From: Serinus canaria
Lineage: Eukaryota > Chordata > Aves > Passeriformes > Fringillidae
Direction: 5' to 3'
Length of the DNA stretch: 64,000 bases
Assembly: GCF_022539315.1 (NCBI RefSeq)
Contig: NC_066313.1
Location: forward strand, 27,069,059 to 27,133,058
In this document: piece by piece, positions 1 through 10,244 of the stretch
How the letters are laid out: every line of letters begins with the position of its first letter
Numbering within the stretch: the stretch's first letter is position 1
Position numbers and translations under genes: made by a program
The notes under the pieces: generated by a model
What the model saw: the letters and a program-made list of their open reading frames with translations, nothing else
Database searches by the model: none
What the model was told of the DNA's origin: nothing

Positions 1-1539
1 CTTGTGGGTTTTCAATATGTGAACAGACAAAGCCACAGCTGCTCTGACCTCATGCTGGTAACACTGCCACTTCAGGCAGCAGCCTGGTCCAAAGGCCTCC
101 AGAGCCCCTTTCCCACCACGATTTACACACAATGCATTGGGAGGAAGGACACGGCTTGCTGTCATTTGATATGGCAAGAAAGTTGGTTGGAAGCATTTGG
201 AAGGCAGAAGAACACTTAGTGAGCAGACCCTCTTTCCATGTGCTGGCCCTTAGCTTCCCTTAGCCTGTGAGCCCATAGACCTGTGTGTGTGCATTTCCCA
301 GCTGGCTCTGCCATTCCATTGCCACTAGAGGAAGAAACAGGAAAGGGGCAGTGGGGGAAATAAGGGGCAGAAGTAAAAATGGGTGGAGGGACACATACAG
401 TGTTTCACAATGCCAGATCCTCTCTTTTAGCAATGGGAAGGGGCTAAAGTCCTAGCCTAAGGAAACACCTTTGCCTGAGACCCCTGGGCAGCTTCAAAGG
501 ACAGGACCCAACTGTCTTCATTCTTAAACAGCTGCCACAGCTGCTTAAGCAAGGCATACCAAGGGTTACCCTAAACTCTACCTGAAGCCTGGAAATGAAG
601 ACATCTTGTGGAACAAGCTCAGGTTATTGAGAACCTTATTTGTGTTCAAATCCCTGAGCTTAATGTGCCATAATGTCCAGTCTACAAAAAATTTAGGCTT
701 AACAAGAACTTTCCTGACTGCACATCAAGAAATACAGCACTGTCACAAGCAGTCTACTCTTCTTTACATAGGATCTGTTACACACAAATACTTTGGGGTG
801 ACTATTTGAGAATGCATTTTCAAAGCTGGTTCAAAGAATTTGTGCTTCCTTGATGCTTCAAGTCAAAACATATGGGTATTAGTTATGGCTCTGATTGCCA
901 GTAAGCTTTAAACTAGGAATCCATAGATTTTATCTGTTCCTTTAAAGATCTTGTGCTCTGCTTCACCAGAGGAAGAAGTCCCCAGAGGCCTCTTTTCTTC
1001 CCTGGAGAACTCAAGTTGGAGTTGTTCGTAAAAAGAGATGGTTGGTTGTAAATAGACATGGTCTCTGGGGTGGCTGTCTTGACCCTCATGATCATGAAAT
1101 AGCTGAGTTTAAAATCCTAGTGAAAGGAGAAAAACTAAGTAAAGCTACTGCCCTGGACCTGGGGAGAGCAGACTTTAGGCTGCAGGGAAGCAGTTAGGTC
1201 CCCTGGGAATCTGCTTTAGAGGACAGTGGGGTTCATAAAGCTGCTCACTCTTTAAGGGGCCTCCTTTTAAGAGCACAGGAACAGGCAATTACAATGTGTC
1301 AGAAGTCTAGCCAGTGAGGCTGCGGGCTGGCTTGGCTGAGCAAGGATTTCCTTCTGCAACTTAGCAGAAAGTGTATGGACTTTGGAAAGGACAGATTATG
1401 CAGGGGGACAGACATGCTCCTTGCCCCTCTAAGGAAAAAAAGCCCAAGCTTGTGTTGAAGCTGGCTGGTACTATGATGGGTAAAAAGAGGCATTTTTAAG
1501 TATGTTAACAGCAGAAGGAAAACTACAGGAAACACTGGG
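1..1539. other. Intergenic DNA, no gene recognised
   Basis: No exon with convincing splice sites or a recognisable protein match was seen on either strand. Open frames here are all under about 80 codons and look random. In mammals PTPN6 lies next to PHB2 on this side, but no PTPN6 exon was recognised. Confidence 0.5.
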
Positions 1540-2885
1540 CTGTCACTTGATGAGGTGGGTCACCTCATCACCAAACAGTGATAAAGCAGAGACATTTAAT
1601 GCTGCCTTTGCTTCTTCCTCTGACACTGGGTGTCTGGAGCCCTGGGCTGGATGGCCATGGCTGGGGGAATGATGAACTCCCAGCTGACTTGGAACTTGTA
1701 TGGGATTTGCTGCTTTAGCTGAATGCACCTAGGTCTATGGGGCCCAGTGGGATTCCTCCCAGGGTACTGAACAGACAATGTAAATGTGAGACCTCTCTCA
1801 GTTATTAATCAACAGCCTTGGGAATCTGTGTAAGTTGACATGGAGGCTGGCAAATGTTGTCTCAGTTTTAAAGAAGGGCAAGAAAGAAGATCTTGGTAAT
1901 TACAGGTCAATCAGTTTCACTTTTGGTGCCTGGTAAAACTGTGGAGAAAATTAGTCTGGAAGCTATCAAGAGAAAGACTTGCAAGACAATGCAGTCGTTG
2001 ATCAAAGTGTGTGTGAGTTCTTGAAGGGAAAGTCATGCATTACAAATTTAATAACTTTTCACAACAAGGCTACCCACCTAGTAGTCAAAGGGAAGGCAGA
2101 TGTGGGGTTTTGTTTTGGCAAAGCTTTTGATAGTGTCACCATATCCCCCTGGACAGTGTTCAGCACACAGCCAGACGTGTACACAATTTCATCCACACAA
2201 AACTGAGCAAGAGCGAATGCCAGATTGTGCACCCAGAATGCTGCAATCCTGGATGTGAATATAGACTGAAGGATGAGACTGAGGTACAGCCCTGCAGAAA
2301 AGGCTCTGGGCATTTTGAGTGATGGCAGGCCCTGCCAGGTGTGTTATGCTGGGGTGTGCTAGGCACAGAATAGTTAACTGGCCAGAGAAGTGAGGGTCCC
2401 ACTGCACTCAGGTCCAGCCTCACCATCATTGTGTGCAGCTTCATGCTCCACAATACAAGGAGAATATAAAAATATTATAATGTGTCCAAAGGAGGGCAAC
2501 AAAGACAGCAAGGAAATGTGTGACTTACAAGGAGCAGCTGAGGATACAAAGTCAATTCAGCTTGGAGAAGACGAAGGGCTGACCTAATACCTTCTCATCA
2601 GGGACAGCAGAAGTGGGGTGCTGATCTCTTCTTTGGTGTCTAGCAACAGGACACAGGGAATGGCTTAAAGCTGCTCAGGGGGAAGTTCAGGTTGGATATC
2701 AGAAAACAGGGTAATTTACAGGGTGGCCAAGCTCCCCAGGGGAGCAGTCATGACTGTGTGTCTGTCTATGTTCAAGATTTGTTTAGACAATGCTCTCACC
2801 TTAAGTTTAACTTCTAGGCTGCCCCAGACTTGATCCTTGTGAGTTCCTTCCAACTCAGGACATTCTGTGATTCTATGACGCTGTG
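1540..2885 (+). repeat. Decayed CR1 LINE, reverse-transcriptase part and 3' end
   Basis: The plus-strand translation around 1850-2130 has broken reverse-transcriptase motifs of a CR1-type LINE, such as a GNYRSISF-like stretch, then GKSCITNL, then a KAFDSV segment. From about 2465 to 2885 the sequence resembles the CR1 3' region and ends with the typical 'attctgtgattctatgac' tail. Frameshifts and stops interrupt it throughout, so it is an inactive copy. The left edge and the middle part (2150-2460) are poorly defined. Confidence 0.75.
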
Positions 2886-3408
2886 ATAACCTCAAAGTCC
2901 TAAATCTTAGGGCTTAGTATAGGGCAGCCTAGAGAAACAGCTAAGAAGCTCCCCCTAGAGAACACAAGATCTTGCTCTTGAAACACAAGCAAAGGAGAGT
3001 TTTAGTCAGTGGAGGAAGATTTCTCCTCCTCTTTTCAGCCAGAAAACCAGAGAGGGAAAAAAAGCCCATGGTGTAACAATGGGGGCCAGGGTCAGGACAC
3101 AGTATAGAGATGCTTCTGTGACCTGGAAAAGCAGGTAAACCTACCCTCATCTGCAGCCCTCACAGGCAGCTAAGTCCTGGTCACCCAGCTGTATGAGGAT
3201 CCAAACATCTCTCCTCTCTCCCCACACTGTGCTTATCTGCCAGTGACCACGAGTGTATTTCTTTCTTTTGTTCCTTTCCCTTCATCATCCTCATTCTAAT
3301 TTCAGCCAAATAAAATCTTTGTTCCACCTCCCACTACATAAAATAACCACTTTTTTTCCATGTACTAAGCACACTTAGACACAATAAAAATTTGGTAGTT
3401 TTTTTTTT

Positions 3409-3929
3409 TTTAATTTTTACAAATATCTGAAAGCATCACTGAGCAGACAGTGACACAAGTAAGATATTCCAGCAGTGACAGGCACCCAATGAATGGCATT
3501 GTCCTGAATTCAGTCCCAGGTTCTCTTGGGATCAAGAGTGAAAGAGCAAGAAAATTTACTAGAAAAAAGCCTGGTGCTGATGGCAGAAGAACTCCCTCAC
3601 TAGGCCAAAAATAATTTGATATCCTACATAAATCTAAATATTAATGAAGATTAGAGGAAAATATCCATGTGGGTTAATACCAGTAAGCCCCTTTGCTCCC
3701 TCTCCAAATTTAACTGGTGGGATGAGGAAGGAATTACAGCTGCCTAGAGGCAGAGCCCATTCCTGTAACTGAATCACCACAGATGGAGCAGAGGCATGGG
3801 GACAAAATCTGGCTACTGGATTAAAAACTTCAAAGTGAGGACAAACAATACTAGTGGAGGGAGTTCAAAGATCCTCACTCTTATCTTCTGCTGGTCAGCG
3901 ACGCTGGTTCTAGGAATCTTCAGCTTCTT
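3409..3929 (-). other. PHB2: PHB2 3' UTR with candidate poly(A) signal
   Basis: This is sequence downstream of the PHB2 stop codon on the minus strand. A minus-strand ATTAAA (plus-strand tttaat, 3409-3414) is the best poly(A) signal I can see, about 520 nt after the stop. The real cleavage site is not proven. Confidence 0.35.
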
Positions 3930-6900
3930 TCATTTCTTCCCTTTGAGTAGGAGACTGTCACTGAAAGGGAGACAGAAGGGAGTCATCAGTACAAGTCACC
4001 AGAAAGTACAAGCAAAGCTCTCCCAGCTCCTCAGTATGGATTCTGAAGTATGGGTCACACCCAAAGGATCTGGACTTCCAAGTCCTTCCTATTAGGCAAG
4101 TGCTTTTTTTTTTTTTTCCCCAAAGCCCCTTTGAATCGTCTGGAACAAATATAACAGAATCTGGTCAGAAGTGAGGAAGAAGGATGTTATAAACAAAGAT
4201 TCCAGAGAAAAGAAACCAACTCTGGTTTCCCTTCTCAGTTCTGAGAAATCCATGCTTTTAGCTGCATCCTGTTAGCTCAGTTGGCACTGCTTTTTTCAGT
4301 AAACACTGGACAGATCAGGCAAAGCCACCAAACTCCTGACAGCTCTGAAAGCAGGAAATGGTGTGTTCTCACATGAACTGGAAAGCTTTTGGACAATAAC
4401 AAAAGCATCTTCCCTAGAGATTATCAGCCCAAATCACCACAAATTCCCAAGATCATCTGCCTGCCTCCTCACAGCCCTGTTTGCTATAACCACGGGATGC
4501 CCTGCACATGTGATAGCTCAGAGAAGGCTCCACTGTTACTGCTGCTTTTCCCATGCAAGGCTCCCTAAGAGGCACGCGTGGAGCTCCAATTACTGCACGC
4601 TCCATGTACAAGTTTGTGTGGTTCCCTGCAAGGAAAGCTTCAAGCTCCACATCACTAATGAGAACTGAGGTAGAGACTGGAATAAACTTGCTGGGGCCAA
4701 AATGGCCCAAGCCAGAAACATGCCAGACACCAGGAAACAGAACACCCTGGTTCCAGTACTAACAAAAGGATCAAAACATGCAGTGCCTTACCTTCCTCTG
4801 TGTCAGCAGATGCAGTAAGGGGTGGAGGGTGGGAAAGAAAAAAACAAGAGTAAATTGATGAGATTTAACAAAAATCCCCATTCCCACAGTAGGAGACGCT
4901 GCTCCTACTTGGCTATATCCTCTGGCATTCCCCTCAGAAAAACATCCTGAGAGAGCTCCAGAAAGGGGAGCAGCTTCCCAGGTAGGGTGCAGACAAACCG
5001 AGGCACCCAGCCCCTTTACCTGGTGAAGGCCTCATCCTGCAGGTTCAGTACCAAGTTATCTGCTGTGAGATACACACGGTTTTGTGAGGCAGCAATCTGA
5101 AAAAGAAATACATTACAGACATGACATCAAGGACTAAAAATGCACATGGAGGAACAGCACTAGGAACCCCTCTCCCCCTTCAGATACAGCACTCTTGTTA
5201 ATTACTTAAGACCTCATTTAGATCAATGCAATTCCCCAAACCAACTCCCTACTTCCTGAGTTCCCATCCCAGAGCCATCAGACTTTCTAAAAGAAGTGTT
5301 CATTCTGTCTCTGTCACAAAGACCTTTGATCCCACATTTATCTGTCCCCCTTTCTCAGTTGCAGGTAACCAGAATCTTTTGGTGGCTGCAGCAGAGGGTG
5401 GGTGATGGAATCTGATGTGGATCTGGCCTTGTCATATGAAGGGCATGAACTCTGAACCTCACATCTAATTGCAGATCCTTGCTAAGACTTAAGCTCTACT
5501 TGAGCAGAGAAGGGCTGGGCAGGAACAAAGATCAGGACAGGGCAGATCACATTCGCCTTAAATTCATCATGTGGCCACTGGGCTGGGGGGACACAAGGAC
5601 TGCAGAAGGACAAAGGGAATTCTGTGCCCAAATGCTCACCGTTTTTGAGATGTTTTGAGCAGCTCGGATCTTACGTAGCTTGATGTAGCCTGGATTCCTG
5701 CTGAGAGCTTCCCCAAGGTACAAGGGAACCAAAGTTAAGGAAAATCCCGCAAACAGAAGCAGCTTAGCCTCAAGGAATTCTTCCTAAGCCATATTAAAGA
5801 ACATCTCAGTGGGTAAAAAGCAATCTCTTTCCCAGTAACATGGGCCTTTGGATAGGCACATTTTCACCTGCTCAGATGAAGAACATAATGGATTACAGTC
5901 ACACACAGCCAATGAAAGTGAAACTTTACAACAAGGAGTGCAGGCCCACGGCCTCCTCTGCTCTGACCTGTAACCTCAGACAAACCTCGCTCCAGCCAAC
6001 TGCAGGAGGAGGAAAAAAAGAACAGTGACCTACTTGAAGCTATCATCTGATCCCAGTCTCCTAAGCATGAGCCCAGTGTGAAAGATTCTCAGGACTGCCA
6101 AGCTCACAAGCCACATCCCACAAAATCTCCCGAAGCAGGATATCATCTTGGCAGCTGTCGCTTCCCCCTCAGCTTGAACTATCTTCTGCTTCTGCTCCTG
6201 CTTGGCCTTCTCCACCAGGAACTGGGCACGCTGTGCCTCCTGCTGGGCTGCAGGGAGAAGGGACACAGGCATTGGAAACACTTTGTGTCTTCCATCAGAA
6301 CCTGACAGCAGCGACCAGGGGCTCTGCTTCCCAAAGAACCAGTAACATTCTGGGACCACATTCAAGCACAAAACATACCTAAGAGCACTTTACCTTTTCT
6401 TAAACAAAACCCACAGCACCCAGACCCTCTACACATAACCCCCACAGTGAGTGACAGAGGCTCTGAAGAGGAACCTTAGTTTTGGGAACTCAGTCCCTCC
6501 GGTGGTCTACCCCATTAGCTAAGGCCTTCTGGTAACACTTGCAAAATAAACCAGTTCAGCTCTGTTACTAAGGAGGCTTTGAGATTTGTAACCCTGTACC
6601 TGAACTTATACAGTGACACCGCAGTGACACACTAGCCCAAATTCCACCTCCTGGTTTAATAACTCACTGAAAAGGCAAAGGCAATCCACCCTTTTCAGGC
6701 ACCAGTGGAACTCACCCACTTGCTTAGCCTCCACAGCAGCTGTGTATTCACGACTGAAACTGAGCTCTGTGATAGCCACATCATCCAGGATGAGGCTGAA
6801 ATCCTTGGCTCTCTCTGTCAGCTCTCTCCTAATGAGCAGAGACACCTGAAACACACACACAGCAACAAGAGTAGTACCAAGCACAGGGTGCTCCTCACTT

Positions 6901-9900
6901 CCTGAGCACTCCAAAAGCAAAGCACAACTGCTCTTCACAGCGTTGGGAGAGACATTCCCCAACCCGAGCTCCAAACCATGGACATCAACACCACCTCTGA
7001 GTAACATATCCACAGCCACAAAAAGCATTTTCAAAACTATTACAGCTCATTTATAGTTACTACTAAACTGTTCTATGCAAGTAACACTATGAAAGTAAAA
7101 AACCTTGAAATCATCTTTTGCTTTCACATCCTGCCACATCCAGTTCCACAGTTCCCACAGTTTTGGCAATAAGCATTTATTTATCCACCCTGGAGTTGCC
7201 ACTGTTTGCTGGCTGTGCTTTCATAACTGCACTCCACCACAAAAAAAGAAATGACCACATAATTTTTTGAACCTGTATCACATCTCTTAATACAGTAGCT
7301 ACTTGTCTAGTGTAGCTACTTCACTTTTTTTGGCTGCTTTGGGGGGTGTTGCTCTTAGATACTTTGATTTATTCCACACTTACTTCCCAGCAGCTTTTTC
7401 AGGCACCCTGACAAGTCCTGCACCAAATATTGACTTAAACAGAAACTATTGCTACAGTATCACATGCTTGGCCAGTCGAGCATTTGCTTTTACGGCAGCT
7501 GTTTCTGAGCAGAACTCTAAATAGTGGCAGAAACCTTTCCTGTGGGAACTGTTGAGTGCACAACTACATGAAGTCACTTAATTTTTTTTCTATCAATCCC
7601 TTCAATACCACATGACTTTATAATAACAAGCACTGGATAGATACATGACAAGAAGACACATGCAATTCAGTTTGTTACAAAATTTCAGAAATCAAAGAGT
7701 GATTCTTATCTGAGATCACAGATGCTTAACAGCCTCTGTTCCAGCACAGCTGAAACCCTCAGATATTCTTTGCTGTCCCATCCTCTCCACGAATCATCTT
7801 TCTACATGAAGACTTACAAATCCCTCCAGTGCATTCCATGTGGATGAGCACAAAAAGCTGAAGCCCCTCACCAGGGGGATGCAGATCATTTCTTACAACA
7901 AAACCTAAGAACACTCAGTTCTACTCTTTGGTTCTTTTGACATGGATCAGAGATGTGGCCTCTGATAGCTGAGAGATGCTTTGTATTTCATCTAATAACT
8001 CTTCAGCACCCTCCTGGTCCTGCAGGACCTCCTCTAAAACCTTTTACAACAAGACCAGCACCTCCTCTCTGCACCAGCTGCTATAGGGGATGAGAACTCT
8101 CAGAATCCCTGGCAATCAAACTATTACCATACAAACTTTCACAACAGGCATTTTTAAGCTTGATGTTTCTAATATTTTGCAACACTCCCCCAGAGAACAC
8201 TCTAAACTTTTTCTAATCAGTGCCTGCAGGGAGGGTGCCAAGACAACTGAGCCAGGCTCTTCTCAGTGATGTCTAGCAACAAAACAAGAGGCAATGGGCA
8301 GAAACCAGGACACAGGAAGCTCCCCTTGAATATGAGGTATAACTTCTTTACTGTGCAGGTGTCAGAGCACTGTAACAGGTTGCCCAAGGAGCTTGTGGAG
8401 TCTCCCTCACCAGAGACATTCCAGGACCATCTGGAGTCAATCCTGTGCCATGTGCTCTGGGATGACCTTGCTTGAGCAGGGAGGCTGGACCAGATGACCC
8501 ACTGTGGTCCCCTCCAACCTGACCCATTCTGTGATTGTGAACAGAAGTTTTTTGTGACCTTCCGAAGCATCCATCACTGACAGGTTAGTGCTTTGTTAAC
8601 TGCTCATTCCCATTGTTTTCCAGATCTTTCAAAACTCTTTAATTTGCTCTGACAGTCATTCTGAGATCTGTATTTTTACAGTCAGTTCCACAGACATCTG
8701 TGGACCATGAAGCAAACCCACTCTCCCTCCCCCAGTGTTACATTCTGGTGCAGTTTTGCCCTCTGTGCACCAACAGACCCAGTTTCCCCCTCGGAAGCTG
8801 CCAACACAGTCTTTGTACCTGTACTGGAATCAAACTGTACACGGGACACGCTTCCCTTGTGGCTGCACTCCCCCCCCCAGCTGACCACAGCCACCCTTCC
8901 TTCCCCTGCCAGGGGGCTCCCCCCACCCAGCAGCTCCCCTGCCAGCCGGGCAGGGCTCACCTGGGCCCTCTGCGTGATGAGCTGCGAGGCGTTGAACTTG
9001 GCCACGACGCTCTTGAGCACCTCGTTGACGATGGAGGGCAGCACTCGCTCCTCGTAGTCCAGCCCCAGGCGCTGGTACATGCTGGGCAGCTCGGCCGCGT
9101 TGGGCCGCGTCAGCACCCGCAGAGAGATGTTCACCATCTGCAGGTCTGCGGGGGGACAGCGGGGTCAGGGCCCCCTGCAGCCCCTCAGCCTGGAACGGCA
9201 CTGATGGGGCAAGGAGCAGGTGGCACCCACGGGGAGAGGGGAGTTCTGGCTGGAAATGAGGAGGAAATCCTTTACGGTGAGGGTGGTGAGGCACTGGCAC
9301 AGGTTGTGCAGGGAAGCTGCCTAGCCCTGGAGGTGTTCATGACCAGGTCGGATAGGGCTTTGAGCAACCTGGTCTGGTGCAAGGTGTCACTATCCGCGGC
9401 AGGAGATTATGACTAAACGATTTTTAAGGTCTATTCCAAGCCCTTAACATTCTATAATTGCCTGAAGAGCGCCAGCACTATGGCGGAATTCCTGTCCCGT
9501 GCCTCCCCCCTCGAGGCCCCTCTGTCTCACCTTTGGAACCAGTGGGGGAGGAGATTTTCCGCGGCCGCGCTCGGATGTCGTAGATGATGGGATACTGGAA
9601 CCAGGGGATCCTGCGGGAGCGGAGGCGCGTTAGGGGCGAGGGCCCCGCCAGGCCCGGGGAGCCGGGAGGGGGCCGGGGGGGGCCGGGCCCTACCTGAAGT
9701 GCAGCCCCTCGGCCAGGATGGTGTCCTGCTGCACGCCGCCGATGCGGTTGAAGAAGATGGCGCGCTGGCCGCCCTCCACTGCGGAGAGAGAGCGGAGGCT
9801 TTGGTCAGCGCGGGCGGCGGGCGCAAAAGGATCCGAGGGGTCGGGGATGACTCCACTCACCAATGAAGACGGACTCTCGCACGCCGTAGGCCAGGGCACC

Positions 9901-9987
9901 GGCACCCAGCAGCAGCTTAAGCGCGGTGCCGACGCCGCGGGGCCCGGTCGGCAGCCGCCCCGCCAGGTCCTTCAGGTTCTGCGCCAT
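3930..9987 (-). CDS. PHB2: Prohibitin-2
   Basis: PHB2 pairs with PHB1 to build ring complexes in the mitochondrial inner membrane, which act in cristae organisation and mitophagy. The minus-strand coding exons are 9861-9987, 9694-9778, 9531-9610, 8961-9145, 6716-6845, 6144-6247, 5640-5717, 5020-5096, 4792-4797 and 3930-3960. They join in frame to 300 aa (human 299). The start lies in [12 protein letters not shown], followed by a membrane segment at about residues 20-40. The SPFH/prohibitin core follows, then a charged coiled coil at about 185-240 and a C-terminus ending KGKK. The LC3-interacting motif YQRL is at residues 121-124. Intron 6 is of the AT-AC class and exon 9 is only 6 nt long (separate entries). 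The tail reads SLLLKGKK, one Leu more than I recall for human. The gene shares its promoter with EMG1. Confidence 0.96.
4792..4797 (-). CDS. PHB2: PHB2 6-nt microexon (exon 9)
   Basis: Six bases (AGGAAG on the minus strand) lie between a 3' splice site ending ACACAG and a strong 5' splice site GTAAGG. Exon 8 ends in phase 2 within the Arg codon. Adding this exon gives Arg-Gly-Ser-Asp-Ser, the residues expected from the human C-terminus. Joining exon 8 straight to exon 10 also stays in frame but loses Arg-Gly. Using the other nearby AG would add 4 nt and create an early stop. Confidence 0.75.
5718..6143 (-). other. PHB2: PHB2 intron 6, U12-type AT-AC intron
   Basis: No GT-AG pair fits the reading frame here. 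The exon ends AAG ATG, and the intron begins ATATCCTG, close to the U12 donor consensus ATATCCTT. It ends in AC directly before CTTGGGGAA, which encodes LGE. A TTTTCCTTAACT element at 5744-5733 matches the U12 branch site and places the branch adenosine about 17 nt from the 3' end. Splicing these sites gives the exact prohibitin frame (AAKM/LGEAL). Confidence 0.9.
8218..8545 (+). repeat. CR1 retroposon 3' fragment in PHB2 intron 4
   Basis: The sequence is typical CR1 3' region: 'ccaggctcttctcagtg', 'tcagagcactgtaacaggtt', 'ggagtctccctcaccagagac', ending 'cattctgtgattgtga'. It is antisense to PHB2. Confidence 0.85.
9245..9460 (+). repeat. CR1 retroposon 3' fragment in PHB2 intron 3
   Basis: A diverged CR1 3' end. 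It contains 'gaggaggaaatcctttacg', 'gtgaggcactggcacaggtt' and 'ggataggg...gagcaacctg', and ends near 'cattctataattg'. It makes up about half of this intron. Confidence 0.75.
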
Positions 9988-10244
9988 GGCCGCCCCGCCG
10001 CCACCCCCGCCGGGAAGGACACCGGAAGGAGCGACCGCCGTGCCGCTCCGGCGGGAAACCGCGGCGCCGGGAGCGCCCCCGCTGCCCCTTCCCGCCCCCA
10101 GCACTCGCCTTCCGGCGCAGCGGCCGAGGCGCTCCGGAAGCGGGTCCGGCCGGAGCCAGATAGAGGGCGCGCCCCGGCGCCATCTTGGGCGGCCGCGGCG
10201 GGAAGGGCGGGGCCGGGGCGGGGCCGGCGGGGCCGCGTGACAAA
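9988..10244. promoter_or_regulatory. Bidirectional CpG-island promoter of PHB2 and EMG1
   Basis: Only 257 bp separate the two divergent start codons. The segment is very GC-rich and CpG-rich and has no TATA box. It carries three ETS/GABP-type elements, CCGGAAG at 10022-10028 and 10134-10140 and the reverse CTTCCGG at 10109-10115. A YY1-type GCCATCTTGG lies around 10179-10188. ETS plus YY1 sites are usual for housekeeping promoters of mitochondrial and ribosome genes. Transcription start sites were not determined. Confidence 0.75.

Noticed and set aside
5097..5639. Possible small Cajal-body RNA in PHB2 intron 7
   Set aside because: Human PHB2 is known to host SCARNA12, and an AGATAA H-box-like motif occurs here. 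I could not fold convincing hairpins or identify the ACA end by eye, so no RNA gene is called in any PHB2 intron.
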